This document shows, one piece after another, positions 32,139-41,748 of a stretch of 64,000 bases of DNA (the first letter of the stretch is position 1; each line of letters begins with the position of its first letter). The position numbers and the translations under genes were made by a program. The notes under the pieces are model-generated. The model was not told the origin of the DNA. It did no database searches and worked only from the letters and a program-made list of their open reading frames with translations. This stretch comes from Planctomycetota bacterium (GTDB lineage: Bacteria; Planctomycetota; JACOTG01). The DNA lies in NCBI GenBank assembly GCA_016178505.1, contig JACOTG010000002.1:1-64000 (forward strand), written 5' to 3'.

Positions 32139-33614
32139 ATGGGAACAGCCGGTCGCGCGTGGATCGCCCGCTTGCTCGAGGCGCTCCTCCTGATCGCAGC
32201 GGCAATGACGATCGTCGTTCTCGCCCTTGGCGGATTCTCGTTTCGCGTCGGCCCGATCCGCGTCCTGGTCACGAATGCGGTCAACCCGGCTCTGTTCGTC
32301 GTGCTGCTCGCCCTCCTTCGAATCGTGCTGGGCGTATCCACGGATCGATTGATCCCACTTCTCGCTCGCGCCATCGAGTGGGGCACGTTCGCGTTGCTCG
32401 CGCTCGCGCCATTCCACAACCTCCGAAGCGTATCGAGTGCGACGGCCATCGCGTTGTTCGCACTCCTGATCCTCCAATGGCTGCTCACGCGGCGATCGCC
32501 CGTCCGAAAGACACCGCTCCTGTGGCCGTCGGTCGCGCTCACGGCCGCTTCCTTGGCCGCAGCGCTGTCGTCGTCCAGCTGGTCGTACGACACCACCGAG
32601 TTCGTCAGGGGCTCGGGCGTCTACCTGACCGTGTTCGTCGCTGCGACCGCTGGTTTCCGCGACGAACGTGCGGCTCGCCGGCTGCTGATCGTGGGCGCGG
32701 CGTCGCTCGCGTGCGTCCTGGCAATCGGTTTCGTCCGTCTCGCTTCGGGGGCCGACGAACGATTCGTCGCTTACTTGGATTGGTACGCGAAGGCCGGGCT
32801 CTATCTCGCAGTCGTTCTGCCGATCGTCGGCGGCGCGCTTCTCGCCACGCGCTCGGCGCCCGGACGCGCGGCGCTCGGGGCGTTGTTGATCGCGGGACTG
32901 ATCGGACTCGCGATGACGATGTCCCGTGGAGCGTGGGTCGCGGCGGCTGCAGCCGCGATCGTCTTCGCATTGCTCGTCGAGCGTCGGCTGTTCATCGTTT
33001 TCTTCGCTAGCGCCCTCGTCGCATGGATCGCGTTGCCGGTGAGCTACCGGGCGCGAGTCTTCTCGATCGTCGAGTTCCAGCGGTATATGGAGTCGGGACC
33101 GACGGCACCGCTCGGCAATCGATCGATTGCGTGGCGTTGCGGGCTCGAGATGGCCGGCGAGCACCCACTGCTCGGCTCCGGGCCCGGCGAGCGCCACTTT
33201 CAAGAGACGTTCGCGCAGAAGCCGTACGCAAAAGGCGCCGGTGAGGACGTGAAGCACGCGCACAACGTCTACCTGCAACTGCTCGTGGAAACGGGAATCA
33301 TCGGACTGGCCGCGTTTCTCTGGGTGCTCCTGACGATGACGATTCTTGCCGTGCGTCGATGGCGCCGCGCGGAGTCCGCTTGGTCCCGTGGCATCGCCGC
33401 AGGAATCGCGGCGTCGCTGAGCGCGCTTTGGGTCTACGGATTCTCCGATCACTACTACTCGTGCCCTCACGGTGAGGTTACGACACTCTTCTGGATGCTG
33501 GGCGTCGTGCTCGTCGCGCTCGCGCCGAGTGCTACTGATCCGGTCGAACGAACGACCTCACGAATCGACGCCGGCCGCGCCGCGAACCTCGCATCGACGT
33601 CCGCCCAGGCCTGA
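32139..33614 (+). CDS. O-antigen ligase / Wzy-like membrane protein
   Basis: 491 residues with about twelve hydrophobic helices. The large periplasmic loop between late helices contains LLGSGPGERHF and HAHNVYLQLLVETGIIGL, the conserved Wzy_C/WaaL histidine region. Such proteins join or polymerise undecaprenyl-linked glycans in the periplasm. Flanked by glycosyltransferases, which supports a surface polysaccharide role. Start ATG 32139 rather than an upstream in-frame codon because it begins the first hydrophobic segment and follows a promoter-like sequence. Ligase versus polymerase cannot be decided. Confidence 0.8.
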   Translation: MGTAGRAWIARLLEALLLIAAAMTIVVLALGGFSFRVGPIRVLVTNAVNPALFVVLLALLRIVLGVSTDRLIPLLARAIEWGTFALLALAPFHNLRSVSSATAIALFALLILQWLLTRRSPVRKTPLLWPSVALTAASLAAALSSSSWSYDTTEFVRGSGVYLTVFVAATAGFRDERAARRLLIVGAASLACVLAIGFVRLASGADERFVAYLDWYAKAGLYLAVVLPIVGGALLATRSAPGRAALGALLIAGLIGLAMTMSRGAWVAAAAAAIVFALLVERRLFIVFFASALVAWIALPVSYRARVFSIVEFQRYMESGPTAPLGNRSIAWRCGLEMAGEHPLLGSGPGERHFQETFAQKPYAKGAGEDVKHAHNVYLQLLVETGIIGLAAFLWVLLTMTILAVRRWRRAESAWSRGIAAGIAASLSALWVYGFSDHYYSCPHGEVTTLFWMLGVVLVALAPSATDPVERTTSRIDAGRAANLASTSAQA

Positions 33615-33626
33615 CGGGCGCCTCGG

Positions 33627-34385
33627 TCAGTCGAGCGACGTCACTGCGGCAATGCCAGGCTCCGTCACGCGCAACAAGCCGATCCCCAACTCGCGGCCGG
33701 TGTCGTCCGGATGCACGATCTCTTCGCTTTCGAAGCGAGTGCGGAGCTGGTTCCACAATCGATCGACCTGAGTCTCTCCGTCGGTGCTCGGACGAATGTC
33801 GTGCATCGCGATCAGCCCGCCTGCACGAACCAGAGGGCCATAGAGCAAGAAGTCGGTCTTCACCCCCGAGTAGGTGTGGTCTGCATCGATGAACAGGAAG
33901 TCGATGGGCGCGCCTCCGAATACCTCGCGAACGATCGCGACGGTTTCCGCTCGGTGGGAGTCTCGGCGCAGGAGGCGGATGACTTGATCTCGTCGAGCGA
34001 AGGAGCGGTAGAACGCCTCTCGACACTCAGGATAGCCTCCGCCGAATCGTCCGCCCGGAAGGTCGATGCTGCAGAGTGTCGCATCGGCCGCGGCAGCTTG
34101 GGTCCAGAGGTAGAGCGTGCCCCCTCGCGCCGTCCCGATCTCCAAAATGCGCTTCGGCTGCAGTTGCGAGACGGCGTCGAACAGGCGATCGATCTCGGCC
34201 GCGGTTTGCATCGGCTTTATCGACTTGAAATGGCCGGATCCGACGAACGCGAAAGGAAGGGCAAGACGGAGTCGAGTCGTCGAAAGGCGACGCTGCAACC
34301 ACCGAACTTCTCGAATCGCGCGGCGACAGTCGCGAGACGCCGTGAGATCGTGGAGGAAGTCGTTGATGCGCCTCGATCGAGACAT
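33627..34385 (-). CDS. Class I SAM-dependent methyltransferase (CmcI/Methyltransf_24-like)
   Basis: 252 residues. RILEIGTARGGTLYLW is the SAM-binding loop, and DFLFIDADHTYSGVKTD matches the acidic motif of the Methyltransf_24/CmcI group, followed by AMHDIRPS. Members often modify sugars in polysaccharide clusters. It lies on the opposite strand inside the cluster, converging with the ligase-like gene (12 bases between stops). Confidence 0.82.
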   Translation of the reverse strand: MSRSRRINDFLHDLTASRDCRRAIREVRWLQRRLSTTRLRLALPFAFVGSGHFKSIKPMQTAAEIDRLFDAVSQLQPKRILEIGTARGGTLYLWTQAAAADATLCSIDLPGGRFGGGYPECREAFYRSFARRDQVIRLLRRDSHRAETVAIVREVFGGAPIDFLFIDADHTYSGVKTDFLLYGPLVRAGGLIAMHDIRPSTDGETQVDRLWNQLRTRFESEEIVHPDDTGRELGIGLLRVTEPGIAAVTSLD

Positions 34386-34527
34386 GATTCTTCCCTATTT
34401 CGCCGCCGCGCGGCGAGGTGTCAAGCGCGGCCGATCTCGGCCGTCTCGGTCCGGGTCTCGCAGCCGGTGGCGGCGAGTCGCCTCGACGTTGCTGTTCGCA
34501 TCGAGGCGCGTAAGGTATTTTCGAGCA

Positions 34528-36237
34528 ATGATGGTGCGCGACGGATTTCGCTCGACGGAAGCCGGGGTGCCGCCTCGGTGGAGCGTCGATGCATTCTGGA
34601 TCCAACCCGATTCACTGAGTCCGCACCGCATTTTGGTCGCCTCGGGCTGGTGCCTCTCAACCGGTGACGCGCATTCCCCGGGAGTCGTGCTTCGCTGCAA
34701 CGGCGAAGTGCACGACGGGCTCGCGCAGGTCGAACGACCCGATGTCCGCCGCAGGGCGCGCGGGATGCACGTCAACGTTTGCGGCTTTCGCGGCCGGGTG
34801 TTCGTCACGCCGGAGATGCGCGAGTTCGATTTGGTCCTCGCCGACTCCGGAATCGTGATCGCGGCCGGCACCATCGCGGAACTCGAACGGCGATTTCCGG
34901 CGCGGTCGATGGGACCGACGGCGAGAACTCTCCTGCGAATCGCCTCCGGGGTCCAAGAGGCGTGGCGCGGGCGGCGCGCGCCAGATCGGGGCACGGCTAC
35001 CGACGACGCGACGAGCGTCGCCGATCGCGGCGCTGCCGGCGATGTCCCGCGCAGCGTCGTCCTTTTCGCTCACAATCTGAATCTCGAGGGCGCGACGATG
35101 GTGCTCGTGCGGATCGCCGAAGCGGTGCGAACTCGGCAAGACCTGTCGCCGATGGTCGTCTCATTCGTCGATGGTCCCGCCCGAGCAAGACTCGCGGAGC
35201 GAGGCGTTTCGGTGTCTCTGCTCCCCGCCGCGGACACGACGCTGGCTGGCGGCTGGCGCGGATTCCTAAAGCTCGAGCGCACGGTCGCCGCGACGCGCAG
35301 GGCACTCGCCGCGCATCGACCATCGCTCGTCATCGTGAACACTCTGGAGAGCTTCTGCGCCGTGAATGCGGCTCATCGTCTCGGGGCGCCCGTGATCTGG
35401 TTGATCCACGAACACTACTCGCCAGACGTGCTGCAGCGTGTCGTCGCCCGCGTCGCACTGCCTGCAATGGAGCGCGCTCTCAAACGAGCTGATCGGGTGG
35501 TCTTCGTTTCGGAGGAGACACGTGAACTTTTCGCGCATCACGATTCGGGCGGCCGCTTCGTGGTGTGCCCGAACACTCTCGACGAAGATCCCCTCGCGAG
35601 TGGTACACGCCTGGCGGACCGCGAAAGCTCGCGACGAAGTCTCGGCATCGAGCCTGGCGACATGTTGGCCCTCTCCGTCGGAACGATCTGCAGCCGCAAG
35701 GATCAGACGACGCTCGTCGAATCCATTCGGATTCTCGCCGATCGTTGCCCGAACGTCCGAGCGGTGCTCGTCGGACTTCGCGAGGGGGAGCCGTTCAGCC
35801 GCGTCATCGAAGAGAACGTTCGTCGACCCGGCATCGACGGCCGCGTTCGACTGGTGCGCGAATCGATCGACGTCGATCGGTACTACCGAGCTGCGGATGT
35901 TTTCGTCCTGAGCTCGCGAATCGAGTCCTGCTCTTTGGCGGTGCTCGAAGCCATGGGTCACGGGCTACCGATCGTTACGACGCTCTGCGGCGGCGTGCGG
36001 GAACAGGTGCGCATCGGAGAGAATGCACTGTCGTTCGAGTTCGGCGACGCCGCCCAACTCGCCCGCCACCTCGAGATTCTCTTTCGCGACGGGGAGACGC
36101 GACGACGCATGGGCGAACGATCGCGAGCTCGCTTTCTCGCGTGGCACAAGCCGGAGGAATCGAGGGCCCGCTACCTCGATCTGATCGAGTCCGTCCTCAC
36201 CGGCCGCGACGCCGATCGGGGCAGGACACGAGCGTGA
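34528..36237 (+). CDS. GT4 glycosyltransferase with an extra N-terminal domain
   Basis: 569 residues from ATG 34528 (a second ATG follows directly). Residues about 20-125 form a beta-rich domain with WCLSTGDAHSP, of a kind seen on some polysaccharide glycosyltransferases, perhaps for glycan binding. After an Arg/Ala-rich linker, residues 175-560 are a GT-B enzyme with LSVGTICSRKDQ and the retaining motif ESCSLAVLEAMGHGLP. Its stop overlaps the GTG of the next GT2 gene. Confidence 0.8.
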   Translation: MMVRDGFRSTEAGVPPRWSVDAFWIQPDSLSPHRILVASGWCLSTGDAHSPGVVLRCNGEVHDGLAQVERPDVRRRARGMHVNVCGFRGRVFVTPEMREFDLVLADSGIVIAAGTIAELERRFPARSMGPTARTLLRIASGVQEAWRGRRAPDRGTATDDATSVADRGAAGDVPRSVVLFAHNLNLEGATMVLVRIAEAVRTRQDLSPMVVSFVDGPARARLAERGVSVSLLPAADTTLAGGWRGFLKLERTVAATRRALAAHRPSLVIVNTLESFCAVNAAHRLGAPVIWLIHEHYSPDVLQRVVARVALPAMERALKRADRVVFVSEETRELFAHHDSGGRFVVCPNTLDEDPLASGTRLADRESSRRSLGIEPGDMLALSVGTICSRKDQTTLVESIRILADRCPNVRAVLVGLREGEPFSRVIEENVRRPGIDGRVRLVRESIDVDRYYRAADVFVLSSRIESCSLAVLEAMGHGLPIVTTLCGGVREQVRIGENALSFEFGDAAQLARHLEILFRDGETRRRMGERSRARFLAWHKPEESRARYLDLIESVLTGRDADRGRTRA

Positions 36238-37814
36238 CCGACTGGCACCGCCTTCGCAAACTCCCCTACTACGCCGTTCGGCCGCGACTTCTGAAGACTC
36301 AGTTGAATGAGCGGCAGCGCCGAGCGGCCGCATATCGAAGCGCGCTCGCTCGAGGGGATTTGCTCGTCGTCCCGGAACCAAGAAACGGAAAGACTGCATT
36401 CACGGTCGCCACACCCGTGCACGACGTTCCGGACCGCATTCTCCGCGACGCCATTCGATCCGTGAAAGAGCAGACTTACGATCGGTGGGAACTCGTTCTC
36501 TTCGATGACTCGCCCTCGAACCGAGGTTTGGCGCGCCTCCTCGACGACGAAATGCGTTCGTGCTCGCGCATCCGCGTCCTCCGAGAAAGAACCGGCGTCG
36601 GCATCTCGCGAGCGAGCAACCGCATCCTCGAGGAGGCTCGTGGCGAATACGTCGTCTTCCTCGATCACGACGACGTCCTCCATCCGCGAGCGCTAGAGCT
36701 TGCCGCTCGTTGCATCGCCGAGCGCCCCGACGTGGACTGGCTCTTCACGGACGAGGACAAGGTCGACGAGAGCGGCGAGCATCACGAGCCGTGCTTCAAG
36801 CCAGGCTGGTCCCACCACCTGCTCCTCGCGTTCAACTACGTGTGCCACATGCGCGTGGTACGACGGCAGAAGCTGCTGGAGATCGGGGGATACCGTCCGG
36901 AGTTCGATGGAGCACAGGACTACGACGCCGCATTGCGGATGCTGCGCGCCGGCGGCGTATTCGTCCATCTGCCTGGCGTGCTCTACGACTGGCGCGCGAT
37001 CCCCGGATCGACCGCGATGCGCACGTCCGAAAAATCGATGGGCCAAGAACGCGCGGTGAGCAGTCTCGAGGAACATCTTCGATCGTGGCCCGCCGGAGGC
37101 GGCGTGGACGTTCGCGTTCTCGTCCCGGGCGGCAACGTCTTTCACGCGCGGCGGAAGCCTCCGGCCGACTTTGGGGTCACCGTGTTGATGACTCGAGAGC
37201 GCGCGAGCGCTCGACACGCACTCCTCGACCGCGTGTTCGATCGACGCCCTCATGAGCTCATCGAGTTGACTTCTGAGCCGGATGCCGGGAGCGAAGTCCT
37301 CATGGATGCACTCGAGCGCGCGGCGCATCCGGTCGTGTTCATGGCGCCGGACGGCCCGTTCGATCGAGAACAGATCGAGGAGGTGCTGGCCCTCTTGATG
37401 GTCCCGCGGACGGCGCTCGTGGCCGGGCGGCAAGTGAAACGGGGCCGAGTCGATTGCAGCGGTTGGGTGGTCACCGATCGACGAACGTTGCACGATCCGT
37501 GGAAGGGACTCCGCCGGAGAGATCGCGGCTATCTCAACTCGGCGCTGTCGGCGAGTCCGAGGTTCATGCCACCCCTTCGAGGCTGGGCGGCGTGGAAGAA
37601 CTCCGTCGTCGAAGCGTGGCGCCGTGCGAGCGGAGAGCCGGCGGGCTGGCGGCTCGCGACGGGCTTTCACCGATGCGGATACGAGGTCGTGACGACGCCG
37701 CGGGTCGAGTGGCACCACGCCGAACCGACGGAGCCCCCGAGTGGACCCGCGCCGTCGGACGCTCCCGTCCGATGGCGAGACTGGATGGAGCGATACGCAG
37801 TGGCCGAACTCTAG
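36234..37814 (+). CDS. GT2 glycosyltransferase, large form
   Basis: 526 residues from GTG 36234 (GTGA overlap with the upstream stop; AGGA upstream). GT-A domain at about 60-290 with YDRWELVLFDDSPSN, a metal-binding FLDHDDVLHP, WLFTDEDKVDE and DYDAALRML motifs typical of rhamnosyl/glucosyl GT2 enzymes of O-antigen synthesis. The C-terminal 200 residues have no clear family match and may be a second, degenerate GT domain. Last gene of this plus-strand run. Confidence 0.8.
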   Translation: MTDWHRLRKLPYYAVRPRLLKTQLNERQRRAAAYRSALARGDLLVVPEPRNGKTAFTVATPVHDVPDRILRDAIRSVKEQTYDRWELVLFDDSPSNRGLARLLDDEMRSCSRIRVLRERTGVGISRASNRILEEARGEYVVFLDHDDVLHPRALELAARCIAERPDVDWLFTDEDKVDESGEHHEPCFKPGWSHHLLLAFNYVCHMRVVRRQKLLEIGGYRPEFDGAQDYDAALRMLRAGGVFVHLPGVLYDWRAIPGSTAMRTSEKSMGQERAVSSLEEHLRSWPAGGGVDVRVLVPGGNVFHARRKPPADFGVTVLMTRERASARHALLDRVFDRRPHELIELTSEPDAGSEVLMDALERAAHPVVFMAPDGPFDREQIEEVLALLMVPRTALVAGRQVKRGRVDCSGWVVTDRRTLHDPWKGLRRRDRGYLNSALSASPRFMPPLRGWAAWKNSVVEAWRRASGEPAGWRLATGFHRCGYEVVTTPRVEWHHAEPTEPPSGPAPSDAPVRWRDWMERYAVAEL

Positions 37815-37874
37815 TCGAGCGTCGTCGAACACGAATCGCGCCCGCGTCGGAAACGACCACGGCAGTCCAAGGCG

Positions 37875-38435
37875 CTACGTGAGCCCGAGCGCCGGAGCGA
37901 TCCCTTTCATCGCTGCGAGCACGACGGCAATGTGGTCGTCGAGCGGGACGCCGAGATCAGCCGCTGCACGCTCGATCTGATCGCGGTCGACGCCGCGCGC
38001 AAATTCCTTCTTCTTCCACTTCTTCAGCACCGACGACACTTCCATGTCCGTGATCCCTCGGTTCGGCCGCACGAGCGCGCACGCCTGAACGATCCCGACG
38101 GTCTCGTCGACGGCGTAGAGTGACTTGTCGAGCAGGCTCACGCGAGGCAGCGCTTGCAGCTCGTTGTGCGCGCGAATGGCGTAGATGAGCGGCTCCGGGA
38201 AACCCTTCGCAGCCAAGATCTCGGCGCCGCGAAACGTGTGCTCGGAGAGTGCCGGCCACCGCTCGTAGTCGAAGTCGTGGAGCAGCCCGGTGGCTCCCCA
38301 CAGGGGCACGTTCTCGCTGAAGCGATCCGCGTAGGCACGCATCGCCGCCTCGGCACCCAACGCGTGCTTCAGCAAACTCTCGGACTTCGTGTACTCGTTC
38401 AGCAACGCCCACGCCACCTCTCGATCGACGATCAT
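37875..38435 (-). CDS. HD-domain hydrolase
   Basis: 186 residues. The HD metal residues are in KHALGAEAAM (His) and GLLHDFDYERWP (HD), with further His in SEHTFRG and RAHNE. Close to the small HD proteins often annotated as hydrolases acting on nucleotides or phosphoesters; no partner domain. Conserved length and complete ligand set suggest activity, substrate unknown. Converges with the GT2 gene and diverges from the MBL gene. Confidence 0.8.
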   Translation of the reverse strand: MIVDREVAWALLNEYTKSESLLKHALGAEAAMRAYADRFSENVPLWGATGLLHDFDYERWPALSEHTFRGAEILAAKGFPEPLIYAIRAHNELQALPRVSLLDKSLYAVDETVGIVQACALVRPNRGITDMEVSSVLKKWKKKEFARGVDRDQIERAAADLGVPLDDHIAVVLAAMKGIAPALGLT

Positions 38436-38513
38436 TTGGAGTTCCCTCGAATGCGCGCCGTCAGGACGATGGATTCTCGATCAGGGATCATGGATCGGCC
38501 ACCCGGCCGAACC

Positions 38514-38519
38514 TAGAAT
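38514..38519 (+). promoter_or_regulatory. -10 box (TAGAAT) of the MBL-fold hydrolase gene
   Basis: TAGAAT nine bases before the ATG at 38528, with no ribosome site between; probable near-leaderless transcript. No good -35 box. Confidence 0.4.
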
Positions 38520-38527
38520 GCCCCGCA

Positions 38528-39163
38528 ATGGCCATCAAGGTGCTCGTCGAAACCGTCGGTCCGTTCTCCGAGAACAGCTATTTCCTCGTCGACGAGGAAA
38601 CTCGGGAGGCCGTCGCCGTCGATCCGGGCGACGAGGCGCCGCGACTCCTCGCCGTCGTGCGCCGGCACGATCTCACCGTGCGCTGGATCCTGAACACGCA
38701 TGGCCACCTCGACCACGTCGGAGCCGTTGCCGAGCTGAAGGAAGCGACTCGCGCGCCGTTTCACATCCACAAAGCCGACCTCTTCCTCGTCGAGGCTATC
38801 CCGGAGCAAGCGGCGCTCTTCGGACTGCGGCCGCCGCCGATACCGCGCATCGACGGCTACCTCGAAGAAGGCGACGTGTTCACGTTTGGAAAGGGACCGG
38901 TCCGCATCGAGGTGATCGAGACGCCCGGACACACGCCCGGTGGCGTGACGTTTCGCGTCGGCGACGACCTGTTCGTCGGCGATGCGCTCTTCGCGGGATC
39001 GATCGGTCGCACGGACTTGCCGGGCGGCGACACTGAAACGCTGCTTCGCTCGATACGCGAGCGGCTGCTCGCGTTTCCCGACGGCGCGCGAGTCTACTCG
39101 GGGCACGGCCCGGCTACCACGATCGGTCGCGAGCGTCGCACGAACCCCTTTCTGCAGGACTGA
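38528..39163 (+). CDS. Metallo-beta-lactamase fold hydrolase (glyoxalase II-like)
   Basis: 211 residues. The di-zinc motif THGHLDHVG (H58, H60, D62, H63), TPGHTPGG, VGDALF and the late YSGHGP are all in place, as in GloB-like thioesterases of about this size. It likely hydrolyses a glutathione-type or other thioester in the cytoplasm. No signal peptide. The exact substrate is not evident, since the C-terminal helical domain of true GloB is absent. Confidence 0.85.
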   Translation: MAIKVLVETVGPFSENSYFLVDEETREAVAVDPGDEAPRLLAVVRRHDLTVRWILNTHGHLDHVGAVAELKEATRAPFHIHKADLFLVEAIPEQAALFGLRPPPIPRIDGYLEEGDVFTFGKGPVRIEVIETPGHTPGGVTFRVGDDLFVGDALFAGSIGRTDLPGGDTETLLRSIRERLLAFPDGARVYSGHGPATTIGRERRTNPFLQD

Positions 39164-39204
39164 ACATCGATCTGTGACGCGGGCATCGGATCCGCGATCG
39201 AGAT

Positions 39205-39978
39205 TCAAGCGCCGGCGCGCGGCCGCTGCGTCACGCGAATGTCGCCGGTCGTGACTCGCACGTGCACATCCGGCCCGCCGCCGTTGATCGAGCCGTTGGC
39301 TCTTGCGCCAACGACCGAGTCTCGCGAGACCTTCACGTTCCCGTCGCACGCAATCGATCCAACGGTCGTTTCCGTGTCCAGGCGCGCTCCCTTCCCATTC
39401 GGAAGGCCAACCTTCACGTTGCCCGTGACGGTTTCGAGCGAGACCGGATGTTCGAGGTCCGACACGAAGACGTCGATCGTCCCGGTGACGACGTTCGCAG
39501 CCGCCGGCGTCGCGACGCCGCGCAGCATGACGTCACCCGTCGTGACGTGCACGTCTACGCCTCCCGTGAGCCCCTCGAGATCGACGTCACCCGTGACGAC
39601 TTTCACCTCGACGCGAGCCCACGCCGGCACCGTCAAGTGATAGGAGACGCCACCGCTGGCATGCCCCTCGAGAAGTCGGGTCACGACCGAGAGTCCGTCC
39701 GCGGTGGGTTCGACGTCGACGCGGATCCTCCCGAGATTCTCTCGAGCGTCTGCGTCGTCGCGACCCTGCGCTTCCTTTTCGGCGACGACGAGCACTTCAT
39801 CGCGATCCCACGTCTCGACGGCCACGTCGCCGGTGATGTTCTCCACCGACACGTGCGCGGCGTTCGCGGTCAGCGGCTTCTGAACACGGACTTCTTCCGT
39901 GGCCCGAACGGCACTCATGTATGCGCAGCTCGTCCCCGCCAAGAGGGTCAGCGCAAGGAATTCCATCGGCCGATGCAT
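39205..39978 (-). CDS. DUF4097 beta-helix lipoprotein
   Basis: 257 residues. A short hydrophobic N-terminus ends in GTSC (lipobox, Cys18). The rest repeats a 'VTGDV/TTGDV' pattern typical of DUF4097 proteins, which form a right-handed beta-solenoid. GAGGAGG stands five bases before ATG 39978. Likely anchored at the periplasmic or outer face; family function is unknown. Confidence 0.8.
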   Translation of the reverse strand: MHRPMEFLALTLLAGTSCAYMSAVRATEEVRVQKPLTANAAHVSVENITGDVAVETWDRDEVLVVAEKEAQGRDDADARENLGRIRVDVEPTADGLSVVTRLLEGHASGGVSYHLTVPAWARVEVKVVTGDVDLEGLTGGVDVHVTTGDVMLRGVATPAAANVVTGTIDVFVSDLEHPVSLETVTGNVKVGLPNGKGARLDTETTVGSIACDGNVKVSRDSVVGARANGSINGGGPDVHVRVTTGDIRVTQRPRAGA

Positions 39979-40065
39979 GATTGCCTCCTCGTCCCGTGGG
40001 GTTCCGCGACCGGTCGGCGATTGTGATCGTCCGCCAACCCTGCGTCAATCGCGCTGGATTCGACG

Positions 40066-41748
40066 ATGACTGGACGCTATTCTCGGCGAGTGCGCCCGCT
40101 CGACAAGACGGATACCGGCGACCGCTTCCTCATCGCCGTTCTCGTGGCTCTTTCGCTTTCACTGCTCATCGGATTGGGCACGCGATCGCTCTTCGATCCG
40201 GATGAATCGCGCTACGCGGAGATCCCCCGCGAGATGTTGGCCACGGGTGACTTCATCGTGCCGCATCTGTGGGGCGTGCCGTACCTCGAGAAGCCGCCGC
40301 TCGGATATTGGCTCGTCGCCGGTGCGTTCGCCCTCTTAGGCACGAGCGAATGGGTGGCGCGTCTGGTGCCGGCACTGTTCACCGTTGCGACGATCGCGCT
40401 CGTGGGCGTGCACGGCTCGAGGCTCCTCGGACGGCGTGGCGGACTCCTCGCGGCGGTGGTGCTCGCTTCGTCGGCGTTTCCGCTCGCGCTCGGACGCACG
40501 CTCGTGCTCGATCCGATCCTCTCCTTTTTCGTCACGGCGATCCTGCTGTGCGGCCATCGCCTCTGCATCGGCGACGGGAATGCCCCTCGACTGCGTGTTG
40601 CGGTCGCAATCGCGGCGGCCCTCGGCACGCTCACGAAGGGCCCCATCGCCGTCTTGCTTCCGGTCGTCGCTCTCGTCGCATCACAAATCGTGCGGCGCGA
40701 CGTCCGCGCATTGCGTCGCCTCGTCTCGCTGCCATCCGTCGCCCTATACGTCGCCGTCGTCGCACCGTGGTTCGTAGCTGTGTCGATTCGTGAAGCGGAC
40801 TTCCCGCGGTTCTTCGTCGTCGAACAACACCTTCGTCGCTACGCCTCGCCCGAGTACGAGCACGGCGAGAACGCTTGGACGCTCATCGGCACCGCACTCG
40901 GGGGGCTCGGGCCATGGCTCTTCGCGCTTCCGGGCGCACTGCTCGCACTTCGGCGGTGCGAACGAACGGATGTCGCACTCGGAGCGGCGATCTGGGCGCT
41001 CGTCATGGTCGCCGTCTTCCTTCCGTCGCAATCGAAGCTCGTGACTTACGTGCTCCCCGCGTTTCCCGCAATGGCGTGCCTCATCGCCGCCTCGCTGTCG
41101 ACTGCATCCTTGCGCGGCCCCGCTATCGCGACGGCAATCGTGTTCGCCGCGGGCGCGATAACCATTCCCCTGCTGCCCGCATTCGGGGGTCAATGGAACG
41201 AAGCGCTTCGTCGACTCGAGCCGGCGATCGCCGGCGGCGCGGTTGCCGCGGGCCTGGCCGCATGGGTCGCGCCACGCTCCCGCGATGCGGCAGTAGCGTC
41301 CCTCGCCGCAGTGTCCGTCTGCTTCCTCGTCGGCGCCGAGTCGGCCGCCGTCGAGATGACGCCGTGGCTCTGCTCGCGCGAGATCGCCGGCGTGCTCGGC
41401 GAACAGCGACGAGCGGACGAGCCCGTCCTCAACTACGGCAGTCCTCACCGGCACTCGCTCGTCTACTACTCCCGCCTGTTCCCGATTCAGGTCGGCTCGA
41501 GCGGCGAAAACGAGTATGGTTTTCGTCTCGCGGGCGAGAAGGATCGGCGTTGGTTCGGGGACCGCGACGACCTTCGCCGGGCGATCGGAGACGCACGCTC
41601 CGTCTGGCTGGTCGTCGACGAGCGCAACGAGAACCGGGTCAAGGCTCAGCTTCGAGGGTACGAGGTCGAGCTCGTTCGCCGCCAGGGCGAAGCGAGGCTG
41701 TTCCACGTGAAGTTGCCGCCGACCGCGATCGGGGACGACGTCAAGTGA
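40066..41748 (+). CDS. ArnT/PMT-like lipid-sugar glycosyltransferase (GT39/GT83), copy 1
   Basis: 560 residues with about twelve transmembrane helices. The first periplasmic loop carries DPDESRYAEIPREMLATGD, very close to the ArnT acid motif (DExRYAEIxREM), and LEKPPLGYWL follows. LTKGPIA and SQSKLVTYVLP are also typical. ArnT moves Ara4N from undecaprenyl phosphate to lipid A; of the four copies this one is closest to the ArnT signature. The stop overlaps the start of copy 2. Confidence 0.85.
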   Translation: MTGRYSRRVRPLDKTDTGDRFLIAVLVALSLSLLIGLGTRSLFDPDESRYAEIPREMLATGDFIVPHLWGVPYLEKPPLGYWLVAGAFALLGTSEWVARLVPALFTVATIALVGVHGSRLLGRRGGLLAAVVLASSAFPLALGRTLVLDPILSFFVTAILLCGHRLCIGDGNAPRLRVAVAIAAALGTLTKGPIAVLLPVVALVASQIVRRDVRALRRLVSLPSVALYVAVVAPWFVAVSIREADFPRFFVVEQHLRRYASPEYEHGENAWTLIGTALGGLGPWLFALPGALLALRRCERTDVALGAAIWALVMVAVFLPSQSKLVTYVLPAFPAMACLIAASLSTASLRGPAIATAIVFAAGAITIPLLPAFGGQWNEALRRLEPAIAGGAVAAGLAAWVAPRSRDAAVASLAAVSVCFLVGAESAAVEMTPWLCSREIAGVLGEQRRADEPVLNYGSPHRHSLVYYSRLFPIQVGSSGENEYGFRLAGEKDRRWFGDRDDLRRAIGDARSVWLVVDERNENRVKAQLRGYEVELVRRQGEARLFHVKLPPTAIGDDVK

